DNA from: Oscillospiraceae bacterium
GTDB lineage: Bacteria > Bacillota > Clostridia > Oscillospirales > Ruminococcaceae
Length of the DNA stretch: 64,000 nucleotides
Assembly: GCA_004555865.1 (NCBI GenBank)
Contig: SFJO01000002.1
Span: 62,001-126,000, forward strand
Direction: 5' to 3'
The position numbers and the translations under genes were made by a program. The notes beneath the pieces are model-generated. The model did not search any database. It saw nothing but the letters and a program-made list of their open reading frames with translations, and had not been told where the DNA came from. Below, in pieces: positions 59,298 to 64,000 of this stretch (within the stretch, counting starts at the first letter, position 1; every line of letters begins with the position of its first letter).

Positions 59298-61037
59298 TTA
59301 ACCAGCCGCCGGGCATTGGTACACGTGCACCGTGTAGGTCGCCAGGCGTCCATCATGGCACACCTCCCGGGCCGTGCGGCCCTCGGCGGCCAGCCAACTC
59401 TCCAGCCCCTCGTCCAGATCGCCGGAAAGCAACAGCCAATAGGTTCGCCCTTCTTCCAGTTCCGGCGGCTCACTCCGGTCAAAGTCATCGTGCTCATTTT
59501 CCGGGAAGTAATACTCCAGGCTGGTCCATTCCAGATAATACATATCCGTGAGGATGCCGTCTGCCGGGGTCAGGTCTGCCATCCCGGCCAGCACCTGCCG
59601 GTAGCGCTCGTTCTGCTCTTTGGCCGATTCCACCTTGTCCTGATAATCCGGCACGCCCACGGCCACGACCACCGCCGCCAGCAGAACGCTCAGCAGCGTG
59701 CCCCACCGCATACGGCTCAGGCACACGCCGAACAAAAGCCAGACAATCACTGCCGCCGGGTACAGGTACTTGGTGGCAAACATGGGCCGGATCAGGGCCG
59801 ACACGGCCAGCCCCACCGCCATGGTGCCGAACACCGCCGCCAGTCCGGTCAAAATCCACAGGCTCGTGCCGTTCAGGCCCACCACTTTTTTCTCGTCCGG
59901 CCGCCGGGCAAGGCCCGTCTCCCGGGTCAGGGCCATGCCCACTGCGGTGACAAACAGCAGCAGGCAGAAGTAAATCGCCGTTCCGCTTCCGGAATCAAAC
60001 AGGAACTCCAGGCACTGGCGCAGAGTCGGCGTCTTGGTCATCCAGTAGTCCTCGGTGGTGCGCCGGAAGGTGGTAAGCAGCACCACAAACCAAGGCAGAT
60101 AGCCCGCCACCGTGGTCAGATACACCGCCGCCAGCTTTTTGAAGGGAACCAGTTTGCACAGCACCCCGGCCAGCAGGCCCACATACAGAAAGGCCACCGT
60201 CACCAGCGCGTAATAGTGGCAGTAGGCCGCGGCCAGCGAGGCCAGCACAAAGCCCACACAGTCCCGGTTTTGCGCACCTTTGGTGAGCAGGCGGTACAGC
60301 TCATAAAAGGCCAGCAGCACAAACAGCGCGGCCCAGCTGTACATGCGCACCTCCAGATCGTACTTCTGGGCGCAGAGCAGAAAGGACGAAAACAGGCACA
60401 GCAGCGCCCCCGGCCACCAGCCGAACTCCCGGCGCAGGAAGGTAACCGCCGCGGCCAGCGTCAGCCCAAAGGGCACCACCGACGCCAGATGATACACCCA
60501 GCCATGGTTGCCCAGCAGCCGGTTGAAGCCCATCAGGATGAGGTAATACAGGGGCGGGTGCACATCCTCCGCCGTGCTCTCCAGCATTTCCGGAATAGTC
60601 TGCCGGGCCAGACGGATGGAAAACCCTTCATCGCCCCAGAAGTTGTTGTCAAAAATGCGGGCAAAGTGCAACCCAAACAGCACCGCCGCCAGCAGCGCCG
60701 CCCACAGCCAGGCCGTGCGGGCCAGCCACTCCGGCAGCCGAAACGCCGCCTGCGCCCGGGCCAGCAGGCGCTCGGCCAGCACCCCCGCCAACGCCAGCGC
60801 GCAGGTGAGGGCCAGATACTTCAGCGCAAACAGCCCCGATTGGCTCAGCGCCTGCATCACCGGGACCTCCACATGAAATCTCGCGTCCAGAAGGGCCAGC
60901 GCCAGAGCATTCAGCCACAGGGCCGCCGTTCCAAAGTGCAGCAGGGCCTCTCCCGTGCTCTCTTTGCCCAACAGCCAGCGGCGCAAACCGAGGCTGAAGG
61001 CCGCCGGAGCAAAAAAGCAAAATGCAGCGATCCGCAT
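59298..61037 (-). CDS. GT39-like (ArnT/PMT-type) membrane glycosyltransferase
   Basis: 579 residues with eleven to thirteen helices. The first large loop has NNFWGDEGFSIRLARQTIP with the Asp-Glu pair (Asp136-Glu137) expected for GT39 catalysis, then DVHPPLYYLILMGFNRLLG, and a later KYDLEVRMYSW segment, all typical of dolichyl/undecaprenyl-phosphate-sugar dependent enzymes. The start at 61037 follows AAGGAG. It has its own promoter and probably glycosylates a surface polymer or protein on the outer face of the membrane. Confidence 0.85.
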   Translation of the reverse strand: MRIAAFCFFAPAAFSLGLRRWLLGKESTGEALLHFGTAALWLNALALALLDARFHVEVPVMQALSQSGLFALKYLALTCALALAGVLAERLLARAQAAFRLPEWLARTAWLWAALLAAVLFGLHFARIFDNNFWGDEGFSIRLARQTIPEMLESTAEDVHPPLYYLILMGFNRLLGNHGWVYHLASVVPFGLTLAAAVTFLRREFGWWPGALLCLFSSFLLCAQKYDLEVRMYSWAALFVLLAFYELYRLLTKGAQNRDCVGFVLASLAAAYCHYYALVTVAFLYVGLLAGVLCKLVPFKKLAAVYLTTVAGYLPWFVVLLTTFRRTTEDYWMTKTPTLRQCLEFLFDSGSGTAIYFCLLLFVTAVGMALTRETGLARRPDEKKVVGLNGTSLWILTGLAAVFGTMAVGLAVSALIRPMFATKYLYPAAVIVWLLFGVCLSRMRWGTLLSVLLAAVVVAVGVPDYQDKVESAKEQNERYRQVLAGMADLTPADGILTDMYYLEWTSLEYYFPENEHDDFDRSEPPELEEGRTYWLLLSGDLDEGLESWLAAEGRTAREVCHDGRLATYTVHVYQCPAAG

Positions 61038-61128
61038 GAATTTGTATCTCCTTTTGCAGCGCCCGCCCGTTCCGCCGGTGCGCCGTTGTCTCTGCGTTTT
61101 TCTCGTATTCCTTATATAATACGGTATA

Positions 61129-61157
61129 GTTATAACAGACCACCCGATTTTTTTCAA
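61129..61157 (-). promoter_or_regulatory. promoter of the GT39-like gene
   Basis: TTGAAA (61157-61152), 17-base spacer ending in TGT, TATAAC (61134-61129), about 90 bases before the start codon. Confidence 0.6.
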
Positions 61158-61191
61158 TCGGGCATTCCCTTCTCTATGACCGGTTTTCGCA

Positions 61192-61252
61192 TAAAACAAA
61201 CGGCAGGCCGCCCGACCTTTGCGGGGTTCCGCAAACGTCGAACGGCCTGCCG
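61192..61252 (-). terminator. terminator of lrgAB
   Basis: CGGCAGGCCG (61201-61210) and CGGCCTGCCG (61243-61252) with an inner TTTGCGG/CCGCAAA stem, followed on the minus strand by TTTGTTTTAT. About 40 bases after the lrgB stop. Confidence 0.9.
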
Positions 61253-61289
61253 GGCGCGTTCTTTCGGGCGCGTCGTCAAACCATCAATT

Positions 61290-61970
61290 TTACCACACGG
61301 CGGCCAGCAGCACGGTGAGCAGGCCCGCCACACCAATGGAGACGCCGCTCATGGCGCCCTCCAGCTCGCCCATCTGCAGAGCGGTGGTGGTGCCCGCCGC
61401 ATGGCTGCTGGTGCCCACAGCCACGCCGATGGCCACCGGGTCCTTGAAGTGCAGCAGCTTTGCCAGCGTGGGGGCCAGCACCGCGCCGGTGACGCCGGTG
61501 ATGATGACGCACACCGCCGTCACGCCCTTCAGGCCGCCGCACTGCTCGCTGAGGGCCACCGCAATGGGGGTGGTCACGCTGCGGGGCAGCAGGCTGTACA
61601 GCAGGCTGTCCTCCAGCATGAACAGCTTGCACAGCCCGTGAATCAGCGCCACATTGGTCAGGCTTCCCACCAGGCAGCCCAGCACCACCGGCAGGAAATT
61701 CTCCTGCAGCACCTTGCGCTGCCGGTAGATGGACAGGCCGATCACCGCCGTGGCCGGGGTGAGCAGCATGTTGATCATATCGCCGCCCAGGTCAAAGGCC
61801 TCCAGCGGGATGTTGCACACGCTCAGCACCGCCGCCGCCAGCACAATGCCGATGAGCATGGGGTTGGCAATGGGGGTCTTGAGCTTTTTGTTGATCTGCA
61901 CGCCCAGCTCGTAGGCGGCCAGACAGATGAAAATGCCGGTGACCGGCGTGGAAAGAAGCATCTCTCTCAT
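61290..61970 (-). CDS. lrgB: LrgB family membrane protein
   Basis: 226 residues with about seven to eight helices. Contains the LrgB blocks PIANPMLIGIVLAAAVL, LLTPATAVIGLSIYRQR, LLPRSVTTPIAVALSEQCGG and GTSSHAAGTTTAL. The family was named for control of murein hydrolases, but B. subtilis PftB (YsbB) with PftA carries pyruvate, and plant PLGG1 carries glycolate/glycerate. Start at 61970 has GGAGAAG upstream and overlaps lrgA by four bases. Confidence 0.93.
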   Translation of the reverse strand: MREMLLSTPVTGIFICLAAYELGVQINKKLKTPIANPMLIGIVLAAAVLSVCNIPLEAFDLGGDMINMLLTPATAVIGLSIYRQRKVLQENFLPVVLGCLVGSLTNVALIHGLCKLFMLEDSLLYSLLPRSVTTPIAVALSEQCGGLKGVTAVCVIITGVTGAVLAPTLAKLLHFKDPVAIGVAVGTSSHAAGTTTALQMGELEGAMSGVSIGVAGLLTVLLAAVW

Positions 61971-62341
61971 CGTTTCTTCTCCTTTCCGTTCATGAGCTTC
62001 TGCAGCAGCGTCACGGTAAACCCGGTGATTGCAAAGGTAATCACCGTGCAGAATACGCACACACCCAGCAGCAGCAGGCCGGTGCTTTTCAGAATTTCCA
62101 GCTCTTCCAGAATGTTGGCGCACATGGGTACAAAGAAAAACGCCATATTCTTCTGCAGAAAGTCGGCCACATCCTCCACCTGTTCCACCTTGACGATGCC
62201 AGTCATCAGGCAGACAAACAGCAGCACCATGCCCACCACGCTGCCGGGCACCGACACCGGCGAAAGCTCGCCGATGACCGCTCCCAGCAGGCACAGCCCG
62301 AACAGCACCAGGCACTGCTGCAAATGATTGAATCGCTTCAC
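61967..62341 (-). CDS. lrgA: LrgA/CidA family membrane protein
   Basis: 124-residue, four-helix holin-like protein. GAVIGELSPVSVPGSVVGMVLLF and the later NMAFFFVPMCANIL match the LrgA/CidA pattern. It starts at GTG (62341), nine bases after AGGAGG. Together with lrgB it forms a two-gene unit. Pyruvate or another small acid is a likely cargo in a fermenter, by analogy to PftAB. No LytTR-type regulator gene is adjacent. Confidence 0.92.
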   Translation of the reverse strand: MKRFNHLQQCLVLFGLCLLGAVIGELSPVSVPGSVVGMVLLFVCLMTGIVKVEQVEDVADFLQKNMAFFFVPMCANILEELEILKSTGLLLLGVCVFCTVITFAITGFTVTLLQKLMNGKEKKR

Positions 62342-62440
62342 AGTTCTTTCCCTCCTCGCTCATGCTTTGCCGGCGGCCGCGCCGCCGTACCCCTTCTTTT
62401 TGCTGCACCGCCGCGTCAATGTGAAAAAACGGCAGGCACG

Positions 62441-62474
62441 AAAACAGGGCCGCGAAGTGAATCTCGCGGCCCTG
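62441..62474 (-). terminator. terminator of glyQS
   Basis: CAGGGCCGCGA and TCGCGGCCCTG are perfect 11-base arms with an eight-base loop. On the minus strand four Ts follow, about 65 bases after the glyQS stop. Confidence 0.85.
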
Positions 62475-62536
62475 CCCGGTCTGAATTACGCTTTGCTGTA
62501 TGCCTGAAAAGCTTCCGGCGTACTGCCCGGCGCTTT

Positions 62537-63952
62537 TCAGAACTCGATCTTCTTTTCGATGTATTCCTTCAGCTCGCTGATGGGAATGCGCACCTGCTCC
62601 ATGGTGTCGCGGTCACGCACAGTCACGCAGCCGTCGCCTTCTTCGGTCTCGCTGCCGAAGGTCTGGAAGTCCACGGTGATGCACAGGGGGGTGCCGATCT
62701 CGTCCTCACGGCGGTAGCGCTTGCCGATGGAGCCGGCGTCGTCAAAGTCCACCATGAAGTGCTTGCTCAACTCCTGCCAGATGGGCATCGCCTTGTCGCT
62801 CAGCTTCTTGGACAGGGGCAGCACCGCCGCCTTATAGGGGGCCAGCGCCGGATGCAGGCGCAGAACCACGCGCACATCCTCCTTGCCCTTGGCATCGGTC
62901 AGGTGCTCCTCATCGTAGGCCTCGCACAGGAAGGCCAGAGCCACACGGTCCGCGCCCAGCGAAGGCTCGATGACGTAGGGGATGTAGTGCTCGCCGGTCT
63001 CGGGATCGAAGTACTCCAGGCTCTTGCCGCTGGCCTCCTGATGGCGGCCCAGGTCGTAGTTGGTGCGGTCGGCAATGCCCCACAGCTCACCCCAATCGGT
63101 GAACGGGAAGGCGTACTCAATGTCGGTGGTGGCACGGCTGTAGAAGGCCAGCTCGGCGGGCTCATGGTCGCGCAGGCGCAGGTTCTCCTCCTGAATGCCC
63201 AGGCTCAGCAGCCAGTTCTTGCAGAAGTCCTTCCAGTAGGCGAACCACTCCAGATCGGTGTCCGGCTTGCAGAAGAACTCGCACTCCATCTGCTCAAACT
63301 CGCGGGTACGGAAGGTGAAGTTGCCGGGAGTGATCTCATTGCGGAAAGCCTTGCCCACCTGGCACACGCCGAAGGGCAGCTTGCGGCGGGTGGTGCGCTG
63401 GATGTTGGCAAAGTTCACGAAGATGCCCTGGGCGGTCTCGGGCCGCAGATAGCAGGTGCTGGAGGAGTCCTCCGTCACGCCGATGGCGGTCTTGAACATC
63501 AGATTGAACTTGCGGATGGGAGTGAAGTCGTGCTTGCCGCACACGGGGCAGACCATATCTTCATGCTCGGCGATGAACGCATCCATCTCATCAAAGCTCA
63601 TGGCGTCCACGTTCACCTCGGGATGCTCCTGGCTGATGAGCTTGTCGGCGCGATGACGGGCCTTGCAGCTCTTGCAGTCCAGCAGGGGATCGGAGAAGCT
63701 GGCCACATGGCCGGTGGTCACCCAGGTCTGGGGGTTCATGATGATGGCGGCATCCAGGCCCACGTTGGTGGGGCTTTCCTGCACGAATTTCTTCATCCAG
63801 GCCCGCTTTACGTTGTTCTTGAACTCCACGCCCAGAGGGCCGTAGTCCCAGCTGTTGGCCAGGCCGCCGTAGATCTCGCTGCCCGGGTATACAAAGCCGC
63901 GGTTCTTGCACAGATTGACGATGGTTTCAAAGGACTTTTCGCTGTTTTTCAT
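62537..63952 (-). CDS. glyQS: glycyl-tRNA synthetase, dimeric class II type
   Basis: Charges tRNA-Gly. The 471-residue single-chain (alpha-2) enzyme is the eukaryote/archaea-like form used by many Firmicutes. Visible: KNRGFVYPGSEIYGG, two CxxC pairs (CKSC and CPVC) forming a zinc site, motif 2 GVCQVGKAFRNEITPG, and motif 3 in EPSLGADRVALAFL. The C-terminal anticodon domain includes LHPALAPYKAAVLPLSKK. AAGGAG is seven bases before the ATG. Only 48 bases upstream are in the window, so any T-box leader is out of view. Confidence 0.97.
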   Translation of the reverse strand: MKNSEKSFETIVNLCKNRGFVYPGSEIYGGLANSWDYGPLGVEFKNNVKRAWMKKFVQESPTNVGLDAAIIMNPQTWVTTGHVASFSDPLLDCKSCKARHRADKLISQEHPEVNVDAMSFDEMDAFIAEHEDMVCPVCGKHDFTPIRKFNLMFKTAIGVTEDSSSTCYLRPETAQGIFVNFANIQRTTRRKLPFGVCQVGKAFRNEITPGNFTFRTREFEQMECEFFCKPDTDLEWFAYWKDFCKNWLLSLGIQEENLRLRDHEPAELAFYSRATTDIEYAFPFTDWGELWGIADRTNYDLGRHQEASGKSLEYFDPETGEHYIPYVIEPSLGADRVALAFLCEAYDEEHLTDAKGKEDVRVVLRLHPALAPYKAAVLPLSKKLSDKAMPIWQELSKHFMVDFDDAGSIGKRYRREDEIGTPLCITVDFQTFGSETEEGDGCVTVRDRDTMEQVRIPISELKEYIEKKIEF

Positions 63953-64000
63953 ATTTTACTCCTTACTGCACGGCTGGCTGCCGCACCGCATTTCAAGCGG

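Noticed and set aside
61143..61165. CCCGATT/AATCGGG inverted repeat as a terminator
   Set aside because: It overlaps the -35 region of the GT39-like gene promoter. The lrgAB unit already ends at the stronger hairpin at 61192-61252.
59238..62327. Open frame of more than 1000 codons on the plus strand
   Set aside because: It is antisense to the GT39-like and lrgAB genes, rich in Gln, His, Arg and Pro as expected from GC-rich reverse frames, and has no family motif or ribosome site. The same holds for the long plus-strand frames at 51332-54307 and 31623-34505.
63953..64000. T-box leader of glyQS
   Set aside because: Only 48 bases upstream of the gene are in the window and they show no antiterminator or T-box sequence. 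The question cannot be settled here.

Overview
The window looks like a chromosomal stretch of a GC-rich, strictly fermentative, butyrate-forming Firmicute of the Oscillospirales/Ruminococcaceae (Faecalibacterium, Subdoligranulum or Gemmiger type). This rests on Firmicute gene orders (tilS-hpt-ftsH, gdpP-rplI-dnaB, rimP-nusA-ylxR-ylxQ-infB-rbfA), a dimeric-type glycyl-tRNA synthetase, RNase J, GGAGG-type ribosome sites, and a complete acetyl-CoA to butyrate pathway that includes the butyryl-CoA:acetate CoA-transferase of this group. Most genes lie on the minus strand. Long open frames on the plus strand across them are GC-rich antisense shadows. I see no phage, insertion sequence or CRISPR array.

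Layout. 1-9472 (minus): ftsH (cut by the left edge), hpt, tilS, dnaB, rplI, gdpP and rnj, housekeeping genes with several overlapping starts and stops. 9473-10303 is a long non-coding stretch with a consensus minus-strand promoter, an inverted repeat abutting it and an internal terminator-like hairpin, all upstream of rnj. 10304-12751 (plus): rnhA and the Fe-S pair iscS-iscU. 12891-15992 (minus): two tandem paralogous sodium:amino-acid symporters, each with its own promoter.

16328-34238 (minus) is a 15-gene surface polysaccharide operon: seven or more glycosyltransferases (GT4, GT2, GT32, GT10), a flippase, a Wzy-like polymerase, a radical SAM protein, a fused NeuD-type acyltransferase/NahK-type sugar kinase, a phosphoesterase and a GT-C membrane protein. 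The initiating polyprenyl glycosylphosphotransferase (34803-36215) sits just upstream in its own unit behind an unrecognised small gene. The set fits a Wzx/Wzy-type capsule. No chain-length kinase and no nucleotide-sugar synthesis genes are present here.

36992-45689 is the butyrate region: thl-crt-hbd-bcd-etfB-etfA on the minus strand behind coaD, and the CoA-transferase gene on the plus strand. Together they convert two acetyl-CoA to butyryl-CoA, with flavin-based energy conservation through Bcd-EtfAB, and then to butyrate plus acetyl-CoA. A tRNA-Pro(UGG) gene with its own promoter and terminator follows.

46485-63952 (minus): a membrane GT-C-like protein; the rimP-nusA-ylxR-ylxQ-infB-rbfA-nrnA-truB-ribF translation/transcription operon behind a consensus promoter and a leader hairpin; an M29 aminopeptidase with an acyltransferase-3 protein; a GT39-like membrane glycosyltransferase; lrgAB; and glyQS.

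I found no unambiguous new defence or mobile system. The most unusual items are the acyltransferase-kinase fusion, the radical SAM and GT10 enzymes in the capsule operon, the rnj leader, and stem-loops placed between butyrate genes.
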